Source of the DNA: Mumia sp. ZJ1417
Lineage (GTDB): Bacteria; Actinomycetota; Actinomycetes; Propionibacteriales; Nocardioidaceae
DNA length: 64,000 nucleotides
Assembly: GCF_014127285.1 (NCBI RefSeq)
Contig: NZ_CP059901.1
Location: forward strand, 2,666,001-2,730,000
Reading direction: 5' to 3'
Below the pieces are notes generated by a model. It saw nothing but the letters and a program-made list of their open reading frames with translations, was not told the origin of the DNA and searched no databases. The position numbers were made by a program, and so were the translations under genes. This document shows positions 54,183-63,296 of the stretch, piece after piece (the stretch's first letter is position 1; the number at the start of each line of letters is the position of its first letter).

Positions 54183-54254
54183 CAATGGCTAGACATTGAT
54201 CGTGATGAATCAAGCATGCGCGCTTGATGGTACGAAATCAAGCCCTAGCCATTG
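54183..54254. promoter_or_regulatory. 72-bp nested palindrome upstream of the SatD-like operon
   Basis: Outer arms CAATGGCTAG/CTAGCCATTG and inner arms ATCAAGC/GCTTGAT share one centre (54218.5). Between them TTGAT/ATCAA recurs symmetrically, giving several half-sites. AT-rich compared with surroundings. It starts 17 nt upstream of the SatD-like start codon and may bind that protein. It could alternatively end the upstream BNR gene, whose stop is 12 nt away. Confidence 0.65.
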
Positions 54255-54265
54255 ATCGCGTCGGT

Positions 54266-55351
54266 TCAGAGCACCGCAGCACGGACGCTCATCACGTCCG
54301 GGAGGTGAGCCGCGACCTCTCGCCACGACTCCCCCTCGTCGTCGCTCGCGTAGACCGACCCGTCACGCGCGCCGAGGTAGAGCCCTGCCGGCAGCCCGTA
54401 CGAGGGAGCATCGTCGGCGCTGAACGCGTCGCGCATCACCGCGGCGTACGAGGTGTCGGGGAGCCCCTTGCCGAGCTCGCGCCACGTCGTGCCCGCGTCG
54501 TCGGAGCGCCACACGCGCGGCGCCCCACCCGGCGGCATGCGATCGGAGTCGGCCACCAGCGGGAACACGTACACGGTCTCAGGGCGCCCCGGGTGCACGA
54601 CGATCGGGAAGCCGAAGTCGCTCGGCAGCCCGTCCGCGATCGACGTCCACGAGTCGCCGCCGTCGTCCGAGCGATAGACCCCGTGGTGGTTCTGCGCGAA
54701 GAGCACGTCCGGCCGCGCGGGGTGCATCGCGACCTTGTGGACGCACTGGCCGAACTCCGGCCACGGGTCGGGGAGGAAGTAGGCCTTGATGCCCGTGTTG
54801 TACGGCGACCACGACGCGCCGCCGTCCTCGGTGCGATAGACACCGCCCGTCGACATCGCGACCGTGACCCGCTCGGGATCGGTCGGGTCGGGCACGATCG
54901 TGTGGATCGCCTGGCCCCCGAACCCCGCACCCCACTCCGGGCGGTGCGGGTGGTCCCACAGGCCCTGCACGAGCGAGAACGTCTCGCCGCGGTCGGTCGA
55001 CCGGAACAGCGCGGACGGCTGCGTCCCCGCCCAAACCTCGTCCGGCTGCGAGCCCGGCGTCAGCTGCCACACCTGCTCGAGCGCAGTGTCGGTCCCCTCG
55101 GGGAAGCGGATGCCGCCGCCGTTCGTCTCCGACCAGGTCGCCCCGAGGTCGTCGGACCAGCTCACTTGCGGGCCCCAGTGCTCGCTCATCGTGCCGACCA
55201 GCAGCCGAGGCTTGTCGCCACGGGTGTCGATGCACGTCGCGTAGACCGCGGTCATCGGGAAGAGCGGCCCCTCGAGCTCCCACGAGACCCGGTCACCCGA
55301 CCGGCCGATCCACAGGCCCTTGCGCGTCCCGATCAGCAGCACCGCATCCAT
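54266..55351 (-). CDS. BNR/Asp-box beta-propeller protein (sialidase-like fold)
   Basis: 361 residues, cytosolic by sequence (no signal peptide). Six Asp-box repeats of the S/TxDxGxTW type: SDDLGATW, STDRGETF, TEDGGASW, SDDGGDSW, SDDAGTTW, SDDEGESW, spaced as in a six-bladed propeller. Annotated in relatives as exo-alpha-sialidase or YCF48-like, but the sialidase arginine triad is not evident, so enzymatic function is doubtful. GAGGAGGG precedes the ATG. Divergent from the PadR gene. Confidence 0.85.
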   Translation of the reverse strand: MDAVLLIGTRKGLWIGRSGDRVSWELEGPLFPMTAVYATCIDTRGDKPRLLVGTMSEHWGPQVSWSDDLGATWSETNGGGIRFPEGTDTALEQVWQLTPGSQPDEVWAGTQPSALFRSTDRGETFSLVQGLWDHPHRPEWGAGFGGQAIHTIVPDPTDPERVTVAMSTGGVYRTEDGGASWSPYNTGIKAYFLPDPWPEFGQCVHKVAMHPARPDVLFAQNHHGVYRSDDGGDSWTSIADGLPSDFGFPIVVHPGRPETVYVFPLVADSDRMPPGGAPRVWRSDDAGTTWRELGKGLPDTSYAAVMRDAFSADDAPSYGLPAGLYLGARDGSVYASDDEGESWREVAAHLPDVMSVRAAVL

Positions 55352-55369
55352 CGCGCCCTCCTCGTACGA

Positions 55370-55386
55370 TATTCCTAATTGGAATA
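55370..55386. promoter_or_regulatory. Operator between BNR gene and padR-like gene
   Basis: TATTCC, TAATT, GGAATA: perfect 6-bp arms centred between divergent starts at 55351 and 55404. A likely PadR-type binding site controlling both genes. Confidence 0.6.
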
Positions 55387-55403
55387 CTCGCTACGCTAAG
55401 GAC

Positions 55404-55979
55404 ATGGCGGCAGACCTGTCAACGACCTCGTACGCACTCCTCGGCCTGCTCGCGCTCGATCCCGACGACGACCCCGAGGGCCTGACCGGGTACGAGCTCA
55501 AGCAGCGCTGCGACCAGACCATGCGCTACTACTGGGTCTCCCCCGCGACCAGCCAGGTCTACACCGAGCTCGCGCGCCTCGCCCGGCTCGGCCTCGTGGA
55601 CGCCACGGACGCGGGCAACGTGCGCCGGAGCACCCGCCGGTACGCGTTGAACACCGCTGGTCGCGAGCGCCTGCTCACCTGGCTCACGACCAGCGAGCCC
55701 GACTTCCCGGTGCTCAAGCACCCGGTCGCCCTGCGCCTGATGTTCGGCCACATGGTCGGACCCGAGCAGGTCGAGCAGTGGCTCTCCACCTACATCGCGC
55801 AGCTCGAGGAGCGGACCGCCGACCTGCGGGCAGTGCGCGAGATGCTCGGCGACGACCCCCGGCGGCGCTCTCCGGCACGCGTCGCGGAGTGGGGACTGGC
55901 CTACTTCGCGAGCGAGTCCGCCATCTCCCACGACCTTCGCAAGCAGGTGGCCGACGGCGACGGGGGGGCCGTCACGTAG
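55404..55979 (+). CDS. PadR-family transcriptional regulator
   Basis: 191 residues. Winged helix (about 8-85: LLGLLALDPDDDPEGLTGYELKQRC, SQVYTELARLARLGLV, RYALNTAGRERL) and a C-terminal helical dimer domain (PadR_C/Vir). ATG 55404 is preceded by AAGGAC, and TACGCT stands 6 nt before it, so leaderless or leadered starts are both possible. The divergent BNR gene and the palindrome between them are the probable targets. Confidence 0.88.
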   Translation: MAADLSTTSYALLGLLALDPDDDPEGLTGYELKQRCDQTMRYYWVSPATSQVYTELARLARLGLVDATDAGNVRRSTRRYALNTAGRERLLTWLTTSEPDFPVLKHPVALRLMFGHMVGPEQVEQWLSTYIAQLEERTADLRAVREMLGDDPRRRSPARVAEWGLAYFASESAISHDLRKQVADGDGGAVT

Positions 55980-56018
55980 CGTCAGACCCGCCCCTGCAGT
56001 CCCGTACGAAGGAACACC

Positions 56019-56918
56019 GTGGCCCTCATCGCCCTGGCCAGCGCCGCCTCCACGACCGACGATCCCGAGATCAAGCTGCTGAGCGAAGCGCTCGGCGCCC
56101 TCGGCCACGAGGTCAGCGTCGAGGTCTGGGACGACCCGGACGTCGACTGGCACCGCTACGCGTTGACGGTCGTACGGACCACCTGGGACTACACGCCCCG
56201 CCGCGACGAGTTCCTCACCTGGGCACGTCAGGTGCCACGCCTGCGCAACCGCGCCGACGTCCTCACCTGGAACACCCACAAGACCTATCTGCGCGACCTC
56301 GCCGTCCACGGCTGCCCCGTCATCCCGACGGCGTGGGACGTGACGGACGAGGAGGCCCTCGTCGGACACGCGACCGCGCTCGGGATCGCCGTCGACGGTG
56401 TCGAATGGGTCGTGAAGCCGGCGGTGTCCGCGGGCTCGGCCGACACCGCGCGCTGGGCGGACCCCGCCGATGCGCTCGAGCACAGCCGCGCCCTCGTCGG
56501 GGCCGGACGGACGTCGATGCTCCAGCCGTACGTCGCCTCCGTCGACACCGAGGGCGAGACCGCGGTGCTGTTCGCTGGCGGCGAGTACTCGCACGCGGTC
56601 GTCAAGGGGGCGATGCTCGCTCCTGGCGAGGGCGTGCGCGAGGTCCGCGACGCCCGTGAGCGGATCACGCCGACGACGGCGACGACCGACCAGCTCCGCG
56701 TCGCGGCCGAGGCCCTGCGGGCGGCTCGCAAGTCGCTCGGCGGGGGCATCGACCTGCTGTACGCCCGGGTCGATCTCGTCACCGGGCCCGACGGCAAGCC
56801 TCAGGTCATCGAGCTCGAGCTGACCGAGCCGGCGCTCTTCCTGCCATACGTCGACGGCGCAGCGGAGACCTTCGCGCGCGCGGTCACGGTGTCGGTGGCC
56901 TCGATGGGCCGGGTCTGA
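56019..56918 (+). CDS. ATP-grasp family protein (RimK/glutathione-synthetase-like)
   Basis: 299 residues. N-terminal pre-ATP-grasp part (LIALASAASTTDDPEIKLLSEAL, VVRTTWDYTPRRDEFLTW), then the ATP-binding part: WVVKPAVSAGSADTARW (lysine and loop), LQPYVASVDTEGETAVLFAGGEYSHAVVKG, and metal ligands in DLLYARVDLV and VIELELTEPALFL. Such proteins ligate a carboxylate to an amine with ATP. Relatives include the cycloserine ligase DcsG, but no biosynthetic cluster is seen, so the substrate stays unknown. GAAGGA precedes the GTG. Confidence 0.85.
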   Translation: MALIALASAASTTDDPEIKLLSEALGALGHEVSVEVWDDPDVDWHRYALTVVRTTWDYTPRRDEFLTWARQVPRLRNRADVLTWNTHKTYLRDLAVHGCPVIPTAWDVTDEEALVGHATALGIAVDGVEWVVKPAVSAGSADTARWADPADALEHSRALVGAGRTSMLQPYVASVDTEGETAVLFAGGEYSHAVVKGAMLAPGEGVREVRDARERITPTTATTDQLRVAAEALRAARKSLGGGIDLLYARVDLVTGPDGKPQVIELELTEPALFLPYVDGAAETFARAVTVSVASMGRV

Positions 56919-56943
56919 CAGCGAGCACCCGTAGGCTGGCTCC

Positions 56944-57801
56944 ATGGGTGTCCGAGAGGTGCTCGCCGAGGCGGTCTTCGCCAGGATCGCCGGCGACGAC
57001 GGCGAGGGACGGCGCGCCCGGATCCACGGTGCAGAAGGGCCGCGCCGCTTCGGCCCCGACGACCCGATCTGGACCGTCCACGGGGACGCGTCGATGTTCG
57101 TCGGCGGGATCCGCGCGCTGCTCCTCCAGTCGCTGCACCCGCTCGCGATGGCCGCCGTCGACCAGCACTCCGGCTATCGCGGCGACCCCTGGGGCCGGCT
57201 GCAGCGGACGAGCGGCTTCCTCGCGGAGACGACGTTCGGCACGCTCGAGACGTCCGAGCGGGCGGTGCGCATCGTCCGCGCGATCCACGGGCGGGTCCAC
57301 GGCACCGCGCCGGACGGGCGTCCGTACGCCGCCGACGACCCGCACCTCCTGACCTGGGTGCACGTCGCTGAGGTCGACAGCTTTTTGCGTGCGCACGACC
57401 GGTACGGGGCGCGCCGCCTGACCTCCGCGGAGCGCGACACCTACCTCGCGCAGGCCGCGGAGGTCGCGTACGCGCTCGGCGCCGATGACCCACCGACCGA
57501 CACCGAGGGACTGCGGGAGCGGATCGAGGCGTACCGGCCCGAGCTCGCCTCGACGCCCGCGGCCAGGGAGGCGGCGCGGTTCATCCTGCTGACCCCGCCC
57601 GTGCCGTGGTCATTGCGCGCCGGCTATACCGCGCTCGGCGCCGCAGCGGTCGGCCTGCTGCCGGTGTGGGCGCGTGCGCCGCTGCGCCTCCCGTGGCTCC
57701 CGATCACGGAGGCGACCGCGTTCCGCGTCGCCGGCGGCGCGGCGACGAGCACGATCCGCTGGGCGATGCGGCCGCCCGAGCTACCGTCGCCGGTCGACTA
57801 G
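56944..57801 (+). CDS. Oxygenase MpaB family protein (DUF2236)
   Basis: 285 residues. Conserved blocks: WTVHGDASMFVGGIRALLLQSLHPLAMAAVDQHSGYRGDPWGRLQRT, LLTWVHVAEVDSFLRA, and LLTPPVPWSLRAGY near a hydrophobic C-terminal segment. Members are heme-binding oxygenases/latex-clearing relatives; His residues in HGD, LHP and VHVAE are candidates for heme binding. TAGGCT stands 6 nt before the ATG, so a leaderless message is expected. Confidence 0.85.
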   Translation: MGVREVLAEAVFARIAGDDGEGRRARIHGAEGPRRFGPDDPIWTVHGDASMFVGGIRALLLQSLHPLAMAAVDQHSGYRGDPWGRLQRTSGFLAETTFGTLETSERAVRIVRAIHGRVHGTAPDGRPYAADDPHLLTWVHVAEVDSFLRAHDRYGARRLTSAERDTYLAQAAEVAYALGADDPPTDTEGLRERIEAYRPELASTPAAREAARFILLTPPVPWSLRAGYTALGAAAVGLLPVWARAPLRLPWLPITEATAFRVAGGAATSTIRWAMRPPELPSPVD

Positions 57802-57838
57802 CCCGAGCCGCTCGGCGAGGACGTATCGAGACCACCCG

Positions 57839-58756
57839 TCAGCGCGGCCGCGCCACCGGGTTGAGCAGCTCCTCGCCCGCCGCCAGCCGCCGTACCTGCT
57901 CACGCACCAGCGCCAGGACGCGCGGGCGCATGGCCGTCGTCCCTCCGGCGACGTGGGGGCTGATGAGGACGCCGGGCGCAGCCCAGAGCGGGTGACCAGC
58001 AGGGAGCGGCTCCGGATCGGTGACGTCGAGGGCCGCGCGCAGGCGCCCGGTCTCGAGCTCGGCCAGGAGCGCATCGGTGTCGACGACCGGACCGCGGGCG
58101 ATGTTGACCAGCAGCGCGCCGTCCTTCATCGCGGCGAGGAACCCGGCGTCGGCGAGGTGACGCGTCTGGTCGGTCAGTGGCGTCAGCAGGACGACCACAT
58201 CGGCGTGCGGGAGCAACTCAGGCAGCTCGGTGGTCGCGTGGACGCCGTCGCGGGGGTGGCGGGCGACCCGGACGACCTCGACCTCGAAGCCCGCGAGCCG
58301 ACGCTCGAGCGCCTGGCCGATGCTGCCGTACCCGACGATCATGACGGTCTTGTCGGCGAGCGCGTCCCACCACCGGTACGCCAGCCAGCGCTGCTCGTCC
58401 TGCGCACGGACGAACGCAGGGATGCCGCGCAGCGCGGCGATGATGAGCCCGACACCGAGCTCGGCCGTCGCCGCGTCGTGGACGCCGCGAGCGTTGCACA
58501 GCGTCACCCCGGCGGGGATCTGGGCGGCGATGCCGTCCGTACCGGCGGACTGCGCCTGGACCACCTCGAGGCGCGGCATCCGGCTGATCGTCGCGCGCAG
58601 GTCGGCCGACAGCACGTACGGGAGCACCCACATCGTCACGTCGGCGAGCACGTCGTCGGGCGGCAGGTCGGCGGTCGCGCCGGAGTACGAGACGACGTCG
58701 ACGCCGGGCGGGACCTCGAAGGCGTCGGCGGGGAACGGAGACAGGACGAGCGGCAT
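57839..58756 (-). CDS. D-isomer-specific 2-hydroxyacid dehydrogenase
   Basis: 305 residues, NAD(P)-dependent reductase of 2-oxoacids. Seen: nucleotide fold VMIVGYGSIGQALERRLAGFE, catalytic Arg in NIARGPVVDTDALL, Glu in DVTDPEPLP and His in ISPHVAGGT. It lacks the C-terminal ACT/ASB domains of SerA and is not in the ilv operon, so it is not the serine enzyme; glyoxylate/hydroxypyruvate reductase activity is possible. ATG 58756 is set by TAGGGT exactly 7 nt upstream. Confidence 0.9.
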   Translation of the reverse strand: MPLVLSPFPADAFEVPPGVDVVSYSGATADLPPDDVLADVTMWVLPYVLSADLRATISRMPRLEVVQAQSAGTDGIAAQIPAGVTLCNARGVHDAATAELGVGLIIAALRGIPAFVRAQDEQRWLAYRWWDALADKTVMIVGYGSIGQALERRLAGFEVEVVRVARHPRDGVHATTELPELLPHADVVVLLTPLTDQTRHLADAGFLAAMKDGALLVNIARGPVVDTDALLAELETGRLRAALDVTDPEPLPAGHPLWAAPGVLISPHVAGGTTAMRPRVLALVREQVRRLAAGEELLNPVARPR

Positions 58757-58763
58757 GGTGGAC

Positions 58764-58769
58764 ACCCTA
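58764..58769 (-). promoter_or_regulatory. -10 element for leaderless 2-hydroxyacid dehydrogenase gene
   Basis: TAGGGT on the minus strand, 7 nt before the ATG at 58756. The divergent hydrolase gene has TAACGT at 58810-58815, also 7 nt before its start. Confidence 0.5.
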
Positions 58770-58822
58770 GAGCCGGCGTACTGACACCAAAACTGTGACA
58801 GCGGTGATGTAACGTCGGAGCG

Positions 58823-59734
58823 GTGGGCGCGCAGGGTTCAGCGGAACAGGCACGGGAGCAGAGACAGGTCGTGCACCGGGACGTCCTCAGCGACGACGGC
58901 ACCCGCATCCGCGCGTGGACCAATCGCGCCGAAGGACCGACCGTGCTGCTCTGCAACGGCCTCGGCACCAGCCCGTACGCCTGGCCGGCGCTGCTCGATC
59001 CGGGCTGCGGCGTCCGCGTGGTGTCGTGGTACCACCGCGGGATCGGCGGGTCCGAGCGTCCGCGTGACCGCTCCCGCGTCGACATCGACGCGCACCTCGA
59101 AGACGCACACGCGGTGATGCGCGCGTTCGCGATCGACCACGCGACGGTGGTGGGCTGGTCGATCGGGGTCAATCTCGCGTTCGAGCTCGCCGTGCGATGG
59201 CCGGAGCGCGTCGATGCCGTGCTCGGGGTGGCGGGCGTGCCCGGCGACACGTTCGCGACCATGCTCGGCCCGGCACGCCTCCCGAGACCCGTCGCCCGTG
59301 CGACCACCGTCTCGGCTGCGCGGCTGGTCCAGGTCGCCGGGGCGGCGCTCAACCCGCTCACGCAGCGGCTGCACCGCGTCCCGTACCTCTTCGACGCCGC
59401 CCGCTACACCGGGCTGATGCTCCCTCGTGCCGAGCCCGCAGCGGCGGCCGAAACGCTCAAGGCGTTCTTCGAGCTCGACTGGCGCTGGTACATGCACCTC
59501 GCCCTGCACCTGGCGCGGCACGAACGCGTGAGTCTGTCGAAGGTCACCCAGCCGACGACGCTGGTCGGGGCCCGCTGGGACGTCTTCGCTGGAGCGCGCC
59601 AGATGCGCAGCGCGGCGGCGCGCATCACCGGCGCCCGGTACGTCGAGCTCGACGCCTCGCACTTCGTCGCGCTCGAGCACCCCGATGCCGTGCACGCCGA
59701 ACTCCTCGCGCTCCTCCGCCGGGTCACTCCCTAG
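58823..59734 (+). CDS. Alpha/beta hydrolase
   Basis: 303 residues. Oxyanion/core strand LLCNGLGTSPYAWPALL, YHRGIGGSERP, nucleophile elbow VVGWSIGVNLAFEL (Ser), acid in VGARWDVFAGARQM, and His in ASHFVALEHPDAV: the complete triad. A helical cap lies about 140-220. Soluble; substrate unknown. GTG start with TAACGT 7 nt upstream. Its stop codon belongs to the first unit of a tandem repeat. Confidence 0.88.
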   Translation: MGAQGSAEQAREQRQVVHRDVLSDDGTRIRAWTNRAEGPTVLLCNGLGTSPYAWPALLDPGCGVRVVSWYHRGIGGSERPRDRSRVDIDAHLEDAHAVMRAFAIDHATVVGWSIGVNLAFELAVRWPERVDAVLGVAGVPGDTFATMLGPARLPRPVARATTVSAARLVQVAGAALNPLTQRLHRVPYLFDAARYTGLMLPRAEPAAAAETLKAFFELDWRWYMHLALHLARHERVSLSKVTQPTTLVGARWDVFAGARQMRSAAARITGARYVELDASHFVALEHPDAVHAELLALLRRVTP

Positions 59735-59865
59735 CGCCCCCGGGTCACTCCCTAGCACCGCGGGGTCACTGAGTCGCGCCGCCGGGTCACGGACCCGCGG
59801 GCCGCAGAAACCGACCCGCGGGCCGCAGAAACCGACCCGCGGGCGGCAGGGACCGACCCGGGGCG
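59721..59865. repeat. Head-to-head 21-bp tandem repeat array
   Basis: GGGTC recurs at 59721, 59742, 59763 and 59784, and its complement GACCC at 59792, 59813, 59834 and 59855, each exactly 21 bp apart. Left units resemble GGGTCACTCCCTAGC, and two repeat the hydrolase stop region; right units resemble CCGACCCGCGGGCCGCAGAAA. It lies between convergent stops (59734 and 59871). Multiple alternative hairpins are possible, acting as a terminator zone. Confidence 0.8.
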
Positions 59866-59870
59866 AGGGG

Positions 59871-61385
59871 TTAGGCGAGCTTCTCGAGGATCAGCTCGCG
59901 CACGCGCCCGGCGTCGGCCTGGCCGCGCATCTCCTTCATGACCGCGCCAATCAGCGCACCCGCAGCGGCGACCTTGCCGTCGCGGATCTTGGCAGCGACG
60001 TCCGGGTTGGCCTCGACCGCGCGATCGACCGCGGCGGCGAGCGCACCGTCGTCCGACACGACCTCGAGCCCTCGCGCGGCGACGATCTCCTCGGGCGTCC
60101 CTTCACCGGCCACGAGCCCGTCGAAGACCTGACGCGCCAGCTTGTCGTTGATGCGCTTGGCATCGACGAGCGCCTGCACCTCCGCGACCTGTACGGGGGT
60201 GACGCCCAGCTCGTCGATCGGCGCGCCCGTGTCGTTCGCACGACGTGCGAGCTCGCCGAGCCACCACTTGCGGGCCGACGTCGGCGTGGCGCCAGCGGCG
60301 ACCGTCGCCTCGATGAGGTCGAGTGCACCCGCGCCCACGACGTCACGCATCTCGAGATCGGAGTAGCCCCACTCGCCCTGCAGCCGCGCGCGGCGCTCGG
60401 CGGGCGGCTCGGGCAAAGTCGTCCGCAGCTCCTCGACCCACGCCTCGGACGGCGCGACCGGGACCAGGTCGGGCTCGGGGAAGTAGCGGTAGTCCTCAGC
60501 GTCCGACTTCTCGCGACCCGAGGTCGTCACGCCGGTGTCCTCGTGCCAATGGCGCGTCTCCTGGACGATCTTCTGGCCCGCGTCGAGGATGCCCGCGTGA
60601 CGCTCGACCTCGTAGCGGACCGCCCGCTCGACCGAACGCAGCGAGTTGACGTTCTTGGTCTCGGACCGCGTGCCGAACACGTCGGCGTCCTTGCGCATCA
60701 GTGACAGGTTGACGTCGCAGCGCATCGAGCCCTGCTCCATCCGCGCGTCGGAGACGTCGAGGGCCTTGACCAGCTCGCGCAGCGAGGCGACGTACGCCCG
60801 AGCGACCTGCGGCGCGTACTTCCCTGCACCGACGATCGGCTTCGTGACGACCTCGATCAGCGGGATGCCCGCACGGTTGTAGTCGACCAGCGAGTAGTCG
60901 GCGCCATGGATGCGGCCGGTCGCACCGCCGACGTGCAGCGACTTGCCGGTGTCCTCCTCCATGTGCGCGCGCTCGATGTCGACGCGGAAGACCTGCGGCC
61001 CCTCGTCGGTCTCGATCGTCACGTCGGTCCAGCCCTCGAAGCAGATCGGCTCGTCGTACTGCGAGGTCTGGAAGTTCTTCGGCATGTCCGGATAGAAGTA
61101 GTTCTTGCGCGCGAAGCGCGACCACGGCGCGATCGAGCAGTTGAGCGCGAGGCCGATCCGGATCGCCGACTCGACGGCCTTGCCGTTGACGACAGGCAGC
61201 GCGCCCGGCAGACCCAGGCAGGTCGGGCAGACCTGTGTGTTGGGCTCCGCGCCGAACACCGTCGAGCAGCCGCAGAACATCTTGGACGCGGTGTTGAGCT
61301 CGACGTGCACCTCGAGCCCCATCACGGGGTCGTACGTCTCGAGCGCCTGGTCGAACGGGACCAGCTCGGTACGGGTGGCGGTCAT
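59871..61385 (-). CDS. gatB: Aspartyl/glutamyl-tRNA amidotransferase subunit B
   Basis: tRNA-binding subunit of GatCAB, which amidates Glu-tRNA-Gln and/or Asp-tRNA-Asn. 504 residues. Seen: [28 protein letters not shown] (zinc Cys), [64 protein letters not shown], and the C-terminal helical/YqeY-like domain. ATG overlaps the gatA stop, with GGAGGAGA upstream. Confidence 0.97.
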   Translation of the reverse strand: MTATRTELVPFDQALETYDPVMGLEVHVELNTASKMFCGCSTVFGAEPNTQVCPTCLGLPGALPVVNGKAVESAIRIGLALNCSIAPWSRFARKNYFYPDMPKNFQTSQYDEPICFEGWTDVTIETDEGPQVFRVDIERAHMEEDTGKSLHVGGATGRIHGADYSLVDYNRAGIPLIEVVTKPIVGAGKYAPQVARAYVASLRELVKALDVSDARMEQGSMRCDVNLSLMRKDADVFGTRSETKNVNSLRSVERAVRYEVERHAGILDAGQKIVQETRHWHEDTGVTTSGREKSDAEDYRYFPEPDLVPVAPSEAWVEELRTTLPEPPAERRARLQGEWGYSDLEMRDVVGAGALDLIEATVAAGATPTSARKWWLGELARRANDTGAPIDELGVTPVQVAEVQALVDAKRINDKLARQVFDGLVAGEGTPEEIVAARGLEVVSDDGALAAAVDRAVEANPDVAAKIRDGKVAAAGALIGAVMKEMRGQADAGRVRELILEKLA

Positions 61386-62920
61386 CGGGTCTCCTCCTTC
61401 GAGGGCACGGTCTCGGAGGTCGCAGCCAGCTCGGGCGCACGGCTCAGCAGCGGCGCTCCCCACTGCTCGAGCAGCATCCGCTCGAGGGCGGCGCCGACGT
61501 TGTAGAGACGGTCGTCGGCCATCGCCGGAGCGAGCACTTGGAGACCGACGGGCAGTCCGTCCTCGTCGGTCACACCGACCGGGAGCGACAGGCCGGGGAT
61601 GCCGGCGAGGTTGGCCGGGATCGTGGCGACGTCCTGCAGGTACATCGACATCGGGTCGTCGAGCTTGCTCCCGAGCGGGAACGCCGTCGTCGGCGTCGTC
61701 GGCGAGACAAGCACGTCCACCTGCTCGAAGGCGCGAGCGAAATCCTGCGCGATGAGCGTACGGACCTTCTGGGCGGAGCCGTAATAGGCGTCGTAGTAGC
61801 CGCTCGACAGCGCGTATGTGCCGATGATGATGCGGCGCTTCACCTCGTCACCGAAGCCGGCCTCGCGGGTCGCCGCCATCACCTGCTCGGCGCTCGGCGC
61901 GGCCACGCCCTGCGGGTTGATCCGCAGGCCGTATCGCATCGCGTCGAACTTGGCGAGGTTGCTGGACGCCTCCGCCGGGAGGATCAGGTAGTACGTCGAC
62001 AGCGCGTACGTGAAGCTCGGGCACGAGACCTCGACGATCTCGGCGCCGGCCTTCGTCAGCAGCGCGATCGCCTCGTCGAACCGGGCGCGTACGCCGGGCT
62101 GGTAACCCTCGCCGCCGAGCTCGCGGACGATCCCGATCCGCAGACCCGAGACGTCAGCGCGGCGGGCCGCCTCGATGACGGGCGGGACGGGGGCGTCGAT
62201 GCTGGTCGAGTCGAGCGGGTCGTGGCCGCCGATCAGGTCGTGCAGCAGCGACGCGTCGAGCACGGTACGGGTGACCGGGCCCGCCTGGTCCAGCGACGAG
62301 GCCAGCGCGATCAGGCCGTAGCGCGACACGCCTCCGTACGTCGGCTTCACACCGACTGTGCCGGTGACGGCGGCGGGCTGACGGATCGAGCCGCCGGTGT
62401 CGGTGCCGATCGCGAGCGGAGCCTCGTACGCTCCGACAGCGGCGGCCGAGCCACCTCCGGAACCACCGGGGATGCGGTCGCGGTCCCAGGGGTTGCGGGT
62501 CGGTCCGTACGCGGAGTGCTCGGTGGACGACCCCATCGCGAACTCGTCCATGTTGGTCTTGCCGAGGATCGGCAGGCCCGCGGCGCGGATCCGGCGGGTG
62601 AGGAACGCGTCGTACGGCGGCACCCAGCCCTCGAGGATCTTGGAGCCCGCGGTGGTCGCGATGCCCTCGGTGGCGACGACGTCCTTGACGGCGATCGGCA
62701 CACCGGCCAGCGGGTGGAGCTGCTCTCCCGCGGCACGGCGGGCGTCGACGTCACGCGCGGTCGCGAGCGCGCCCTCGGCGTCGAGCGCGAGGAAGGCGTT
62801 GAGGTCGCCGTCGACGGCGGCGATGCGGTCGAGGTGGTCCTGGGTGACCTCGGCGGACGAGACCTCACCCGCGGCCAGCTTGCCGGCGATCTCGGCGGCG
62901 CTCAGGCGGATGGTGCTCAT
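61382..62920 (-). CDS. gatA: Aspartyl/glutamyl-tRNA amidotransferase subunit A
   Basis: Amidase subunit releasing ammonia from glutamine. 512 residues. Seen: amidase-signature lysine in [13 protein letters not shown], the cis-Ser and nucleophile Ser in [12 protein letters not shown] and [13 protein letters not shown], then [16 protein letters not shown]. The ATG overlaps the gatC stop and GGAGGAAG precedes it. Confidence 0.98.
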   Translation of the reverse strand: MSTIRLSAAEIAGKLAAGEVSSAEVTQDHLDRIAAVDGDLNAFLALDAEGALATARDVDARRAAGEQLHPLAGVPIAVKDVVATEGIATTAGSKILEGWVPPYDAFLTRRIRAAGLPILGKTNMDEFAMGSSTEHSAYGPTRNPWDRDRIPGGSGGGSAAAVGAYEAPLAIGTDTGGSIRQPAAVTGTVGVKPTYGGVSRYGLIALASSLDQAGPVTRTVLDASLLHDLIGGHDPLDSTSIDAPVPPVIEAARRADVSGLRIGIVRELGGEGYQPGVRARFDEAIALLTKAGAEIVEVSCPSFTYALSTYYLILPAEASSNLAKFDAMRYGLRINPQGVAAPSAEQVMAATREAGFGDEVKRRIIIGTYALSSGYYDAYYGSAQKVRTLIAQDFARAFEQVDVLVSPTTPTTAFPLGSKLDDPMSMYLQDVATIPANLAGIPGLSLPVGVTDEDGLPVGLQVLAPAMADDRLYNVGAALERMLLEQWGAPLLSRAPELAATSETVPSKEETR

Positions 62921-63219
62921 GCTTCCTCCCCGAGGATCCGCGGCACCGCGAAGCGCTGCTGCTCGACTGCGGGAGCAGCGGCGAGCGCCTGCTCCGGGGT
63001 GAGGCCCGGCGTGACGACGTCGTCGCGGAACACGTTGGACAGCGGCACGGCGTGGGAGGTCGGCGGGACGTCGACGTCGGCCACCTCCGCAACCTGGGCG
63101 ACCGACTCCAGGATGACCGTCAGCTCCGGGGTGAGCCGGTCGAGCTCGGCGTCGGTGAGGTCGATGCGCGCGAGGTTCGCCAGGTGGGCGACGTCAGCGC
63201 GCGAGATCCCGTCGGACAA
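62917..63219 (-). CDS. gatC: Aspartyl/glutamyl-tRNA amidotransferase subunit C
   Basis: 100-residue subunit that bridges GatA and GatB. Seen: [34 protein letters not shown] and the C-terminal LRDD-like [26 protein letters not shown] start at 63219 with GAAGGGA upstream. First gene of the gatCAB operon, with 4-nt overlaps to gatA. Confidence 0.95.
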   Translation of the reverse strand: MSDGISRADVAHLANLARIDLTDAELDRLTPELTVILESVAQVAEVADVDVPPTSHAVPLSNVFRDDVVTPGLTPEQALAAAPAVEQQRFAVPRILGEEA

Positions 63220-63296
63220 CGGAGAGTCCCTTCGAGCGTGGGTGGGGATTACCGATCCATCCTAGGGCGTCGGCCCTTGCCCTCGTCCTCGCACGG

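Noticed and set aside
57812-57832. Fragment resembling the TGTCGAGACC repeat arm
   Set aside because: Only about ten bases match and no partner arm is present; chance similarity cannot be excluded.
57839-58756. 2-hydroxyacid dehydrogenase as SerA of an ilv-serA-leuB cluster
   Set aside because: Too short for SerA; no ACT domain; located away from the ilv genes.
59721-59865. CRISPR-like array
   Set aside because: Continuous 21-bp units without unique spacers, and the orientation flips midway; no cas genes nearby.
61538-63265. 575-codon plus-strand frame opposite gatA and gatC
   Set aside because: Antisense shadow; the gatCAB reading is certain.
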